Origin: an uncultured Spirochaetales bacterium
GTDB taxonomy: Bacteria; Spirochaetota; Spirochaetia; Sphaerochaetales; Sphaerochaetaceae
Reading direction: 5' to 3'
Length of the DNA: 14,842 bases
Assembly: GCA_949292445.1 (NCBI GenBank)
Contig: CASEZU010000080.1
Location: 1-14,842 of the forward strand
Shown here one piece after another: positions 5,673-13,417 of this stretch. Both the position numbers and the translations under genes were made by a program. Under the pieces are notes generated by a model. It was not told the DNA's origin. It saw only the letters and a program-made list of their open reading frames with translations, and ran no database searches. Every line of letters begins with the position of its first letter. Position 1 is the first letter of the stretch.

Positions 5673-6149
5673 ATGGCTACTGATATCAATTCCGTTGTTC
5701 TCGTTGGTCGTCTCACCCGCGATGCAGCGCTCAGATATACCGGATCAGGCTCGGGATTCCTGTCGTTCACGGTGGCAGTCAACAGGTCAAAGAGGAATGC
5801 TGACGGCACCTGGGGCGATGAGCCATCCTTCATCGACTGTATCTACTTCGGTCAGAATTCGCAGTCGATAAGCCAGTATCTTGTGAAAGGCAAGCAGGTC
5901 GCGGTACAGGGCGAGTTAAGGCAGAGCAAGTGGGAGAACGAGGGACAGCCGAGATCAAAGCTGGATGTCGTAGTCAATACGCTATCCCTGCTTTCCGGCG
6001 GAAATCAGGGACAGTCTGCTGGCGGAAATTTCTCCAGCCAGTATTCACAGAGGCCCCAGCCGGCAAGGGAGATGCCGCAGAGCGCTCCTCAGGCGCCGGT
6101 TCAGGGTCCTGGACCAGAGTCATTCGAGGATGACTCGATTCCATTCTGA
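5673..6149 (+). CDS. ssb: Single-stranded DNA-binding protein
   Basis: SSB coats single-stranded DNA during replication, repair and recombination. The OB-fold fills about residues 1-110, starting [19 protein letters not shown] and including [11 protein letters not shown], the aromatic-rich [21 protein letters not shown] and [18 protein letters not shown] flexible linker rich in Gln, Pro, Gly and Ser follows. It ends in the acidic tip FEDDSIPF, the standard partner-docking peptide. At 158 residues the length is normal. The gene lies eight bases after rpsF. No strong ribosome site is visible before the ATG at 5673, so translation may partly depend on ribosomes finishing rpsF. Confidence 0.97.
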   Translation: MATDINSVVLVGRLTRDAALRYTGSGSGFLSFTVAVNRSKRNADGTWGDEPSFIDCIYFGQNSQSISQYLVKGKQVAVQGELRQSKWENEGQPRSKLDVVVNTLSLLSGGNQGQSAGGNFSSQYSQRPQPAREMPQSAPQAPVQGPGPESFEDDSIPF

Positions 6150-6163
6150 TAGGAGTCAAGAAA

Positions 6164-6442
6164 ATGCACGAAGATAAGGATTTCGCAGAGAAAGACGGAG
6201 CTCTCAGAGACAGGAAGATGGGAGCAAGGAAGATGGGATTCAAGAAGAAGGTCTGCAAGTTCTGCCAGGGCGCAGCTCCTGCTGACTACAAGAATCCTGA
6301 TATGCTCCGCCGCTACATCACAGAGCGCGGAAAGATCCTCCCGGCACGCATCACCGGAACATGCGCAAAGCACCAGAGAGCGCTCAACAGGGAGATCAAG
6401 AGGGCCAGGGTCCTCGCATACCTTCCGTTCGAGAAGAAGTGA
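6164..6442 (+). CDS. rpsR: 30S ribosomal protein S18, cysteine-containing form
   Basis: S18 partners S6 on the small-subunit platform. The core begins FKKKVCKFC at about residue 26 and continues with [41 protein letters not shown], which is diagnostic. The two CxxC cysteines plus TCAKH suggest the zinc-binding ('C+') form. A charged N-terminal extension of about 25 residues ([19 protein letters not shown]) precedes the core, making 92 residues against roughly 75 in E. coli. Ribosome site AGGAG precedes the ATG, and the gap after ssb is 14 bases. Confidence 0.97.
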   Translation: MHEDKDFAEKDGALRDRKMGARKMGFKKKVCKFCQGAAPADYKNPDMLRRYITERGKILPARITGTCAKHQRALNREIKRARVLAYLPFEKK

Positions 6443-6445
6443 GAC

Positions 6446-7420
6446 ATGGTGGAAGATAGGCTGCGGACGGCAGGGGAGGCTGTACTGCTTCTCTTACTGA
6501 GCGCTGTGATGTCGCGTATCGGTGTCGCATCGCTTATTGCCGTCGCTCCGCTTCTGCTTTTCGCGATCAGGCATGGCAGGAAGGCGGCCTCCTTCCTCAT
6601 CGTGCTGGGGTTCGTCATCGCACTTGTCGCAGACGGTGTTTCCGGCGGACTCTTCACGGCAGGAAAACTGGGAGCTGCTGTCCTGCTTATTGACATGTAT
6701 ATTCCCCTGTCGCTGTCAGCGGCTGGGATGGTGTGGCTTGGCACCAGAGGAAAACGGGTCCTGCCGAGGCTCTTCCTGACCCTCGTTCCGGCTCTTTTGC
6801 TCGCGGCTGCCATGGCTGTGTTCTTCTATACTGATAGGGCGCTTCTCGATACAGTCGTCAAGGCATTCGAGGATGCGTTTGCCGCGTTGGCGGGTCCTTT
6901 GCTGGAGCTGCTGCTGCCAGGTGTGGATATCGGCGTGATCGCCTATGCCGCGCTCCTGACAGTGCTTTCTCTGGTATTTCCGGTTCTGCTGATCGGCATC
7001 TGTGCAAGCTGTTTCATTTATGAGACGGCTCTGCATTCAAGAGAAAGCGGCTTTGAGGAGAAGGTCATGCGGATGGAGTACTCTCCTGATGCGGTCTGGG
7101 GTTTCATCGTCTCATGGGCCTTGGTTCTTCTCTTCCGCTTTGTATCAGCACCCCTGCTGCTGGAACTGGCAGTGTTGAACATGGCTGGCGTGTGGACTGT
7201 GGTCTACGGCGCGGAAGGCTTTTCAGTGCTTTTCGCACGTATACGCAGGCACAGCCCCTCGATGAGAAGCATGACCCTTCTCATCGTGATAGTGCTCATA
7301 GGCACGCTGATCCCGGGGATAAATCTTATAGTTCTCATAGGGCTTCCGCTTATAGGAGTCCTTGAGAGTTTCTTCGATCTGAAGAAACTGGGAGGAATTG
7401 GTTATGAAGATCATTCTTAA
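6446..7420 (+). CDS. DUF2232/YybS-like polytopic membrane protein
   Basis: This 324-residue protein is very hydrophobic, with about eight likely membrane spans. Examples are AVLLLLLSAVMSRIGVASLI, FLIVLGFVIALVAD, LFLTLVPALLLAAAMAVFF, IAYAALLTVLSLVFPVLLIGI, VWGFIVSWALVLLF and LLIVIVLIGTLIPGINLIVL. A membrane protein between rpsR and rplI, with this length and late GINLIVLIGLPLIGVLESFFD segment, matches the YybS/DUF2232 group, whose role is not settled. The assignment rests mostly on position and topology. It starts three bases after rpsR and its last 17 bases overlap the start of rplI, so the operon is tightly coupled. Confidence 0.75.
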   Translation: MVEDRLRTAGEAVLLLLLSAVMSRIGVASLIAVAPLLLFAIRHGRKAASFLIVLGFVIALVADGVSGGLFTAGKLGAAVLLIDMYIPLSLSAAGMVWLGTRGKRVLPRLFLTLVPALLLAAAMAVFFYTDRALLDTVVKAFEDAFAALAGPLLELLLPGVDIGVIAYAALLTVLSLVFPVLLIGICASCFIYETALHSRESGFEEKVMRMEYSPDAVWGFIVSWALVLLFRFVSAPLLLELAVLNMAGVWTVVYGAEGFSVLFARIRRHSPSMRSMTLLIVIVLIGTLIPGINLIVLIGLPLIGVLESFFDLKKLGGIGYEDHS

Positions 7421-8009
7421 TCAGGACGTTGTGCATCTCGGAGAAGAGGGAGACGTGGTAGAGGTAAAGGACGGATACGCCCGCAACTACCTTCTTCCTA
7501 CCGGAACTGCTGTAATCTACAACAAGGCCAATGCTGCGCTCTTCAAGTCTCGCGCTGCTGCAATCGAGAAGAGAAAGGCTGAGAAGAGGGCTGCTTCCGC
7601 TTCCCTCAAGGAGAGACTCGATGGAGTTTCCCTCTCGATCGTCGTGCCGGCAGGCGAGTCCGGAAAGCTCTTCGGTTCTGTCACATCCACAATGGTTCAG
7701 ACAGAGCTCCAGAAGCTCGGTTTCGAAATCGAGAAGAAGAAGATCGAGGTTGCTACTCACGCAATCAAGATGACTGGAACATACACAGTCGTTGTTCACC
7801 TTTATGAGAACGACCTTTCCCACATCAAGCTCGTTGTCATGTCCGAGGCTGAGAAGGCCGCTGCAGAGAAGGCAAAAGCTGAGGCTGAGGCAAAGGCTGC
7901 AGAAGAGGCTAAGAAGGCTGCTGAGGAAGCTGCGGCTGCAGAGGCTGAGGCTGCTGCAGAAGAGGCCCCAGCTGAGGAGGAAGCTCCTGCTGAGGCTGAG
8001 AACAACTGA
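7404..8009 (+). CDS. rplI: 50S ribosomal protein L9 with a long Ala/Glu/Lys-rich C-terminal tail
   Basis: L9 binds 23S rRNA domain V and projects from the large subunit. The N-terminal domain is clear: MKIILNQDVVHLGEEGDVVEVKDGYARNYLLP. The C-terminal domain around residues 78-145 includes GKLFGSVTSTMV and YTVVVHLYENDLSHIKLVV. I chose ATG 7404, behind GGAGG at eight bases; a TTG two codons earlier is less likely. Typical L9 is about 150 residues. Here residues 147-201 add a low-complexity tail of Ala, Glu and Lys, becoming acidic and ending EAENN. The tail is coded by repeated GCTGAGGCT-like units and may be disordered or helical. The start overlaps the preceding membrane protein gene by 17 bases. 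Confidence 0.96.
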   Translation: MKIILNQDVVHLGEEGDVVEVKDGYARNYLLPTGTAVIYNKANAALFKSRAAAIEKRKAEKRAASASLKERLDGVSLSIVVPAGESGKLFGSVTSTMVQTELQKLGFEIEKKKIEVATHAIKMTGTYTVVVHLYENDLSHIKLVVMSEAEKAAAEKAKAEAEAKAAEEAKKAAEEAAAAEAEAAAEEAPAEEEAPAEAENN

Positions 8010-8030
8010 GAACTTCAGCTGAATTATTGA

Positions 8031-8054
8031 CTGCCGGTACGCCGGCAGTTTTTT
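8031..8054 (+). terminator. Rho-independent terminator of the rpsF-rplI operon
   Basis: CTGCCGG (8031-8037) and CCGGCAG (8042-8048) form a perfect seven-base stem with a four-base loop (TACG), followed by six T residues. It lies 21 bases after the rplI stop and separates dnaB from the operon. Confidence 0.93.
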
Positions 8055-8085
8055 ATTCCCCATATATCTCACTTTTTTCATTTCA

Positions 8086-8094
8086 TGCTATAAT
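8086..8094 (+). promoter_or_regulatory. Extended -10 promoter for dnaB
   Basis: TGCTATAAT is a consensus -10 box (TATAAT, 8089-8094) with the extended TG. The -35 region (around 8066-8071) is poor. Transcription would start near 8101, leaving about 14 bases before the chosen dnaB ATG, enough for its GGAG ribosome site. Confidence 0.7.
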
Positions 8095-8114
8095 CCACTC
8101 GCTTGGAGAAGAAG

Positions 8115-9524
8115 ATGAGAACACTGCCGCATAATGATGAGGCTGAGAAGGCGATACTCGGTGCGCTCCTGATGAGGGAGGATGCCTACGATATCGTGTC
8201 AGAGGTGATAGATGCCTCGGATTTCTATCAGCCGATGAACACCGTCATCTATACTGCCATCACGAAGATGAAGGAGTCTACGAATCAGGCAATAGACTTC
8301 ATCACGCTCATAGATTTCCTCAAGAAGGAAGGCTCGCTGGACAAGGCAGGAGGAGTGGCGTACATAGCTGGACTGACGGAATCTGTGAATGTCACGTCGA
8401 ATGTCGAGCAGTACGCGGCGATCGTGAAAGAGATGTCCCTCCGCCGTTCCGTGATATCGATGAGCGCATCCTTTTCCGAGAAGGCGATGGATGCCACCGC
8501 CGATATCCGTGAGGTGCTGGATGAGGGGCAGAGCGACATGCTCAGGCTCTCTCTGACAGGAAGCACGGGTGAGTCCGATTACTCCATTTCCACAGCTGTG
8601 AGCTCCGTTGTCGACAGGATCATCAAGAAGATGGACGGAACGCTTGCCGATGACTCTGTGCCTTCAGGCTTCGATATCCTCGACAAGTACACGAACGGAG
8701 GCTTCAAGCCCCAGGACTATATTGTTGTGGCGGCGCGTCCATCAATCGGAAAGACAGCTTTCGGCGTCTCGATGATCCGCAACATGATACGTGATACCGA
8801 CAGGCCCCAGCGCGTCGCTTTCTTCTCGCTTGAGATGCCTGCGAGCCAGATCACGGAGCGTCTTCTTGCCAATATCTCCCACGTGAATCTCCGGAACATC
8901 GCACAGGCAGACCTCTCCAGCGAGGATGCTTTCGAGCGTGTGATGAACGCCGCCGACATGCTCTTCTCTAAGGATCTCTATATCATCGATGTGCCGAATA
9001 TCAGGCTCAACGAGCTGAGGGCGAAGGCGAGGGCGCTGAAGAGGGAGAAGGACATCACGGTGATCATGATCGACTACATCGGCCTCATTGATCCGGGCCT
9101 TGGCCCCCAGACACCGAGGCATGAGGTCATTGCCACTGTCTCAAGATCGCTGAAGAGCCTTGCAAGGGAACTGAAGATACCGATCATCGTCCTCTGCCAG
9201 GTATCGCGCGACAGCGAGGAGAAAGCGCCGATACTCTCCAATCTCCGCGATTCCGGCTCCATCGAGCAGGATGCGGATATCGTCATGTTCCTCCACCGCA
9301 AGAGGATCCTCTCTGAGGAGGAGAAGCAGCGCAATGCAAAGGACAGCGAAGGCAAGGCGACGCTGCAGGTCACGAAGGTCATTGTCGCCAAGCAAAGGAA
9401 CGGAGAGACAGGTGAATTCAAGGTAGGCTACAATGCGACGACTACATCCTTTGAGCAGGTCGTGCAGAATGCCGAGTTCATCGAGCCGACGCCGCCGGAG
9501 AAACGAGGCTACGAGAAGAAGTAG
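8115..9524 (+). CDS. dnaB: Replicative DNA helicase DnaB
   Basis: DnaB is the hexameric ATP-driven helicase at the replication fork. The N-terminal domain begins RTLPHNDEAEKAILGALLM, which is diagnostic. The RecA-like domain has Walker A ARPSIGKTAF at about 207-216, FFSLEMPASQITERLL, Walker B VIMIDYIGLI at about 316-325, SRSLKSLARELKIPIIVLCQVSR, NLRDSGSIEQDADIVMFLHR and AKQRNGETG near the C-terminus. I chose ATG 8115 (469 residues), preceded by GGAG at six bases. A TTG at 8103 would start almost at the predicted transcription start. The usual QLNR/QLSR reads QVSR, and the stretch after it is a few residues shorter than in E. coli. No intein is present. Its last 16 bases overlap the end of the convergent rseP gene. 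Confidence 0.97.
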   Translation: MRTLPHNDEAEKAILGALLMREDAYDIVSEVIDASDFYQPMNTVIYTAITKMKESTNQAIDFITLIDFLKKEGSLDKAGGVAYIAGLTESVNVTSNVEQYAAIVKEMSLRRSVISMSASFSEKAMDATADIREVLDEGQSDMLRLSLTGSTGESDYSISTAVSSVVDRIIKKMDGTLADDSVPSGFDILDKYTNGGFKPQDYIVVAARPSIGKTAFGVSMIRNMIRDTDRPQRVAFFSLEMPASQITERLLANISHVNLRNIAQADLSSEDAFERVMNAADMLFSKDLYIIDVPNIRLNELRAKARALKREKDITVIMIDYIGLIDPGLGPQTPRHEVIATVSRSLKSLARELKIPIIVLCQVSRDSEEKAPILSNLRDSGSIEQDADIVMFLHRKRILSEEEKQRNAKDSEGKATLQVTKVIVAKQRNGETGEFKVGYNATTTSFEQVVQNAEFIEPTPPEKRGYEKK

Positions 9525-10822
9525 GCTTTGATGTCCAGCGAATACATCATGATCATTATCGCGAGGGCGATGAGCATGCCTGCGATCTGCAGCAGCACAT
9601 AGGAGCGCGGTGAGAGGGCTTTCCTTCTCACGATCTCTGCCAGGCTTATCAGCATCTGGCCGCCGTCGAATGTCGGGACAGGGAGAAGGTTTCCGACGGC
9701 GATGGAGACTGAGACCATTGAAAGGAGCATCAGGAGAGCCCTGAGCCCGCTGAAAGTGCTGGAAGAGAATGCCAGCGCGGTTATTCCTCCGATGCTCTCA
9801 GCAGCCTTTACAGGTCCTGTTATGACAGTCATGGCATCTTCCAGATGGAATGTCACGAAAGAGGCGAGCGCTTTGAGCGCTGCTGCTGACATTCCGGCTG
9901 CTCTCATGAATCCATAGGAGAGAGGATGATCGCTCTCTGCGCTCTTCCTGAGGCTGCTCTGCCATGCAAACGGCAGCTGCCCATCCTCTATCCTCCGCTC
10001 AAGCCTCTCTCCGTTCCTTTCAATTGTCAGCGTGAAGCTGCCGGCAGCAGCTGCATAGACATCGAGAGTGTACTCTACATCTTTGCTATCAACCGCCACG
10101 ATCCTGTCCCCGGGGAGGAAATCAGGGGAGAGCGAGCGGCCCACGACCGCCTCCTGCAGATTCGTGATTCCGTATACATAACCGTTTTCCGTCCATGCGG
10201 GAATAAGTTCTGTATTGATGATCTTTCCATTCCTCTCCACGGTCACTGGAATTGTCTCCCCGGCTCTTTCCTCTATGTAAGCTGCGGCATCCTGCCAGTC
10301 CTGGAAAATATGGTTTCCGGAGGAAAGGAGGAGATCACCTTTTCTGATGTCGCCCTGTTCTGCCCCTGTACTGAAAACACTCTCATACTCCGCCACAGGT
10401 GTGACAAGCGCAGGATCGGAGAGCCTCCAGACAGGAATTGCGGCAGAGACGGCAAGCATCAGCACAGCAAGGAGGAAATTGGCTGCCGGCCCTGCAAGGT
10501 AGATGAAGAATCTCACCACCGGGGTCGTGCCGAAATATGATCCTTTCTCCGTCTTCTCCATGCTTCGTGAGTCATCTCTGAGGGCTTTCATCAAATCCAG
10601 CGATCCCTTCATGCGGCAGTAGCCTCCGAATGGAATGGCTGAGAGCCTGTATTCAGTCTTCCTGCCGCAGTGCGATACCAGCTTCGGTCCCATGCCGTAT
10701 GAAAGCACCTCGACATCCACCTTCAGTAGCCTTGCTGCGGCGAAGTGTCCGAGCTCATGGAGGAATATGACGAAGCCTATGCCGAGAAGGCCGAGGACAA
10801 GGTACAGGAGACGTGTCAGCAT
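9509..10822 (-). CDS. rseP: RseP/RasP-type site-2 intramembrane zinc metalloprotease
   Basis: RseP cuts membrane-spanning anti-sigma factors and signal-peptide remnants inside the inner membrane. The zinc motif HELGH is at residues 22-26, in the first membrane segment. The conserved GTTPVVRFFIYLAGPAANFLLA is at about 98-119, and NLLPVPTFDGG at 378-388 brings the third metal ligand (Asp386). Two PDZ-like regions lie between them (about 135-220 and 225-285). At 437 residues it is close to the E. coli length. The ATG at 10822 overlaps the dxr stop by seven bases, behind GGAG. It is the last gene of the tsf-frr-uppS-cdsA-dxr-rseP operon. No terminator is visible, and the end overlaps dnaB on the other strand. 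No target anti-sigma factor is encoded nearby. Confidence 0.96.
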   Translation of the reverse strand: MLTRLLYLVLGLLGIGFVIFLHELGHFAAARLLKVDVEVLSYGMGPKLVSHCGRKTEYRLSAIPFGGYCRMKGSLDLMKALRDDSRSMEKTEKGSYFGTTPVVRFFIYLAGPAANFLLAVLMLAVSAAIPVWRLSDPALVTPVAEYESVFSTGAEQGDIRKGDLLLSSGNHIFQDWQDAAAYIEERAGETIPVTVERNGKIINTELIPAWTENGYVYGITNLQEAVVGRSLSPDFLPGDRIVAVDSKDVEYTLDVYAAAAGSFTLTIERNGERLERRIEDGQLPFAWQSSLRKSAESDHPLSYGFMRAAGMSAAALKALASFVTFHLEDAMTVITGPVKAAESIGGITALAFSSSTFSGLRALLMLLSMVSVSIAVGNLLPVPTFDGGQMLISLAEIVRRKALSPRSYVLLQIAGMLIALAIMIMMYSLDIKAYFFS

Positions 10823-11895
10823 AGTGCTCCGGCGCGCTCCTCAGCAATCCTGTCTATTGCACATATTTCCTCATAGGAACCGGGTTCCTTGCTGCTGAAA
10901 CCCATTGAGAGCACTTTATCCACAGTGCGGCAGATCCCGTCAAACGGTATCCTTCCTTCGAGGAATGCCATGACAGCAACCTCATCCGCCCTTGAATAGG
11001 CGATGCGGTATCCTCCGCCTTCTTTCAAGGCATCATATGCCAGAGCCAGCATCTGGAACCTCTTTCTGCTCCAGCCCTCGAAAGTGAGTGAGAAGCGGGA
11101 TGAGAAGGGCAGGGAGCCCACGACGCCTTTCAGTCCATTGCCTTCGCCCTGTATGGCGGAGAGTATCGGCAGCGTCATGTCAGGAGGCGACATCAGGGCA
11201 TAGACAGCTCCCTCATCTGTCTCGATCATGGAATGGACAACAGATTGGCGGTGTATTGTCACCTCGATATCTTCCGGCGGGAAGCCGAAAAGAAGAGAGG
11301 CCTCGATGACCTCCAGCCCCTTGTTCGCAAGGGTGGCGCTGTCAACGGTTATTTTCCTGCCCATCTTCCATGTGGGGTGGTGCAGTGCCTCCTCCGGAGT
11401 CACTGATGATGTGTCATCCCTGTCCACGAACGGACCACCGGATGCAGTTATGATCAGCTTCCGTGCTTTATGGCCGGAGAGAAGGTGATAGATTGCGCTG
11501 TGCTCGCTGTCCACGGGGATGACCGCAGCCCCGTTTCTTTCCGCTTCTTCAAGCATGAATCGTCCGCCCATCACAACCGATTCCTTGTTTGCCAGTGCTA
11601 TCCTCTTTCCCTTCCCGATAGAGGCCAGCGTTGCCGGAAGCCCTGCGGCTCCTGCAATGGCATTGAGGATGATGTCAGGCTCTGTCCGGTCAATGAAGTC
11701 CCCGATGCCCTTCATGTCCCTTCCATCAAGATAGCTTACAGGTGCGGAGAATTCCTCTCCGAGAGCGGGCAGGCTCTCTGAGCGCGATGCTGTGAGTCCT
11801 GCTATGCGGATCTCAGGCGCAAGGCCGCTTCGCAGGGCATTTAGGCATGTGGTTCCTATCGAACCGGTTGCGCCGAGAATCAGGAGACGGATCAT
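10816..11895 (-). CDS. dxr: 1-deoxy-D-xylulose 5-phosphate reductoisomerase
   Basis: Dxr converts DXP to 2-C-methylerythritol 4-phosphate with NADPH, the committed step of the non-mevalonate isoprenoid pathway. The NADPH loop GATGSIG is at 8-14. LANKESVVMGG (101-111), PVDSEHSAIYHLL (127-139, metal ligands Asp129 and Glu131), ITASGGPF, LHHPTWKMGRKITVDSATLANKGLEVIEA (171-199) and SVVHSMIETDEGAVYALMSPPDMTLPI are all present. At 359 residues it is slightly short. The region usually reading 'NAANEVAV' is SRADEVAV here (301-308). The start ATG at 11895 overlaps the cdsA stop as ATGA; earlier in-frame starts lie within cdsA and lack homology. The stop overlaps rseP by seven bases. It supplies precursors for the UppS product made from the same operon. 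Confidence 0.97.
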   Translation of the reverse strand: MIRLLILGATGSIGTTCLNALRSGLAPEIRIAGLTASRSESLPALGEEFSAPVSYLDGRDMKGIGDFIDRTEPDIILNAIAGAAGLPATLASIGKGKRIALANKESVVMGGRFMLEEAERNGAAVIPVDSEHSAIYHLLSGHKARKLIITASGGPFVDRDDTSSVTPEEALHHPTWKMGRKITVDSATLANKGLEVIEASLLFGFPPEDIEVTIHRQSVVHSMIETDEGAVYALMSPPDMTLPILSAIQGEGNGLKGVVGSLPFSSRFSLTFEGWSRKRFQMLALAYDALKEGGGYRIAYSRADEVAVMAFLEGRIPFDGICRTVDKVLSMGFSSKEPGSYEEICAIDRIAEERAGALC

Positions 11896-12734
11896 ACTCC
11901 GAGTATAACGGTGAGGATGGCTATGTAGACCGGGGCAGCCATCACTATTGAATCGACAGAATCGAGGATGCCGCCGCGTCCCGGAATGATGGTTCCGGAA
12001 TCCTTGACCTCTGCACATCTCTTGAAAGAGGACTCTATGAGGTCTCCTGCAGCAGCCATTGCTGCGGTTATTCCGCCGAGGGCGAAACCCTCTGCAAGGG
12101 TATAGCTGAATACATCAGGGAAGAGGTAGGAAGAGAGGAGACCGAAGACTGCCGGAACAAGGAGACCGCCTATAAAGCCGGCGACCGATTTATTCGGGCT
12201 TACTTTGATGATGCCCTTGTTGTTCCTGCCGAATGCTATTCCGAAGAAATATGCGAATGTGTCAGAACCGAATACGAGGAGGAAGAAGAAGAGAATATAC
12301 CACGAGGCATGCTGAAGGAACGCGAGGCGTATCACGAATGAGGCGAAGAGCCCCGGATAAATGATATTCAGCACCGTCTTGCTGTTGCGCTCCCACGTTC
12401 CATGGAAACTGTCCTTCGCGCCGGTGAAGATCTCCATGAAGAGCGTGAGCCCGATGAGGAACATGAGAGTGTAGAATGTCAGTTCCAGCTCCGGAAAGTA
12501 CCTGAACTGCACATACTGGGCAAATGGAAGCAGTGCACCGGCATAGGATGTGAAAGGCAGTTTCTCCTGATCCTTCGACAGCAGGGCGTGCATTTCCATC
12601 GAGCCGAGGACTGTGATGCCTGTGATGAGCACGCAGAATGCCAGATGGTCGAGATGGGGGAGGAAGACAACTACCAGAACGAGAACCGGGATGGCAATCA
12701 CCGCTGTAAGTATTCTCTTTTTCAGACTGCCCAT
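11892..12734 (-). CDS. cdsA: Phosphatidate cytidylyltransferase (CDP-diglyceride synthase)
   Basis: CdsA makes CDP-diacylglycerol from phosphatidic acid and CTP in the inner membrane, the branch point for phospholipids. From ATG 12734 it has 280 residues with many membrane segments, beginning KKRILTAVIAIPVLVLVVVF. Residues 155-190 contain FGSDTFAYFFGIAFGRNNKG and SPNKSVAGFIGG, both family hallmarks. The C-terminal signature SFKRCAEVKDSGTIIPGRGG at 236-255, then ILDSVDS, is clear. However, the usual PGHGG reads PGRGG and the usual LDR.DS reads LDSVDS. GGAGG lies eight bases upstream, and the start is one base after the uppS stop. The stop overlaps dxr as ATGA. Co-expression with uppS and dxr places it in an envelope-lipid operon. 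Confidence 0.96.
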   Translation of the reverse strand: MGSLKKRILTAVIAIPVLVLVVVFLPHLDHLAFCVLITGITVLGSMEMHALLSKDQEKLPFTSYAGALLPFAQYVQFRYFPELELTFYTLMFLIGLTLFMEIFTGAKDSFHGTWERNSKTVLNIIYPGLFASFVIRLAFLQHASWYILFFFLLVFGSDTFAYFFGIAFGRNNKGIIKVSPNKSVAGFIGGLLVPAVFGLLSSYLFPDVFSYTLAEGFALGGITAAMAAAGDLIESSFKRCAEVKDSGTIIPGRGGILDSVDSIVMAAPVYIAILTVILGV

Positions 12735-12735
12735 G

Positions 12736-13416
12736 TCAAATCCCTCCGAATCTTCTCTTCCTGGAGCTGAAATCACTGATGATGATTCCGATCATCGATT
12801 CGTCCCAATCAGGCCAGAGTCTATCATAAAATGCCAATTCTGCATAGCTTGACTGGTAAAGCAGGAAACCGGAAAGCCTCATTTCCCCGGAAGAGCGGGC
12901 TATCATGTCGGGAGGGGGGACTTCAGGGTTGTCAAGATAAGCCGAGAGCGTCTCCCAGCCGAAGGTTGTCCGGCCGGCAGCTGCTGCTCTTTCCACGGCT
13001 CGTCCTATTTCATCATATCCGCCATAGTTTATCGCAAGCTGAAGCGTGAGGGCAGAGCACGTCCGTGTGGCTTCTTCAGCCTCGTCGATCGCTTGCAGAA
13101 CATCATCCGGCAGTCCCTCCCGCCTTCCTAAGTGAAGGATCCTGATTCCGTTTTTCACCGCTCTTGGAAGCTCTGCCCTGAGCCGCGACGAGAAAAGGCC
13201 CATGAGGTATCCGACTTCCTCCCTGGGCCTTTTCCAGTTCTCTGTCGAGAAACAGTAGAGTGTGAGGTAAGGAATCCTGCATGAGAGGCAGCCCTGTATT
13301 ACCTTCAGAGCTGCCTTCCCGCCTTCAAGATGGCCGGCGGAGCGGGGAAGCCCTCTCGCTTCTGCCCATCTCCCGTTGCCATCCATTATGAGCGCAAGAT
13401 GCCTGAGTTCTCCCAC
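12736..13416 (-). CDS. uppS: Isoprenyl transferase, undecaprenyl-diphosphate synthase type
   Basis: UppS is a cis-prenyltransferase that builds the C55 lipid carrier for cell-wall synthesis. The N-terminus HLALIMDGNGRWAEARGLPR with GH at 28-29 holds the catalytic Asp12. YLTLYCFSTENWKRP (50-64), LAINYGGYDEIGRA (127-140) and the C-terminal substrate-binding block PPPDMIARSSGEMRLSGFLL, then ELAFYDRLWPDW, are all typical. I chose the GTG at 13416 (226 residues), one base after the frr stop (TGAGGTG), with GGAG seven bases upstream. Extending to 13473 would add a basic stretch lying wholly within frr. It is a little shorter than the usual 240-255 residues. Product length cannot be told from the sequence, but the single copy and the operon suggest the carrier lipid. 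Confidence 0.96.
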   Translation of the reverse strand: MGELRHLALIMDGNGRWAEARGLPRSAGHLEGGKAALKVIQGCLSCRIPYLTLYCFSTENWKRPREEVGYLMGLFSSRLRAELPRAVKNGIRILHLGRREGLPDDVLQAIDEAEEATRTCSALTLQLAINYGGYDEIGRAVERAAAAGRTTFGWETLSAYLDNPEVPPPDMIARSSGEMRLSGFLLYQSSYAELAFYDRLWPDWDESMIGIIISDFSSRKRRFGGI

Positions 13417-13417
13417 C

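Noticed and set aside
7845..8000. Short repeats in the rplI tail as a CRISPR or regulatory repeat array
   Set aside because: The repetition is codon-level (GCTGAG and GCTGCAGAG units coding Ala/Glu) and stays in frame; there are no spacers.
7350..8081. Long open frame on the minus strand opposite rplI, rich in Ser, Leu and Cys
   Set aside because: It is the mirror of the Ala/Glu-rich rplI codons, has low complexity, no family motif and no ribosome site. It also crosses the strong rplI terminator.
9926..10540. Open frame of about 200 codons on the plus strand opposite rseP
   Set aside because: It is antisense to the PDZ region of a well-supported rseP gene and has no motif or ribosome site.
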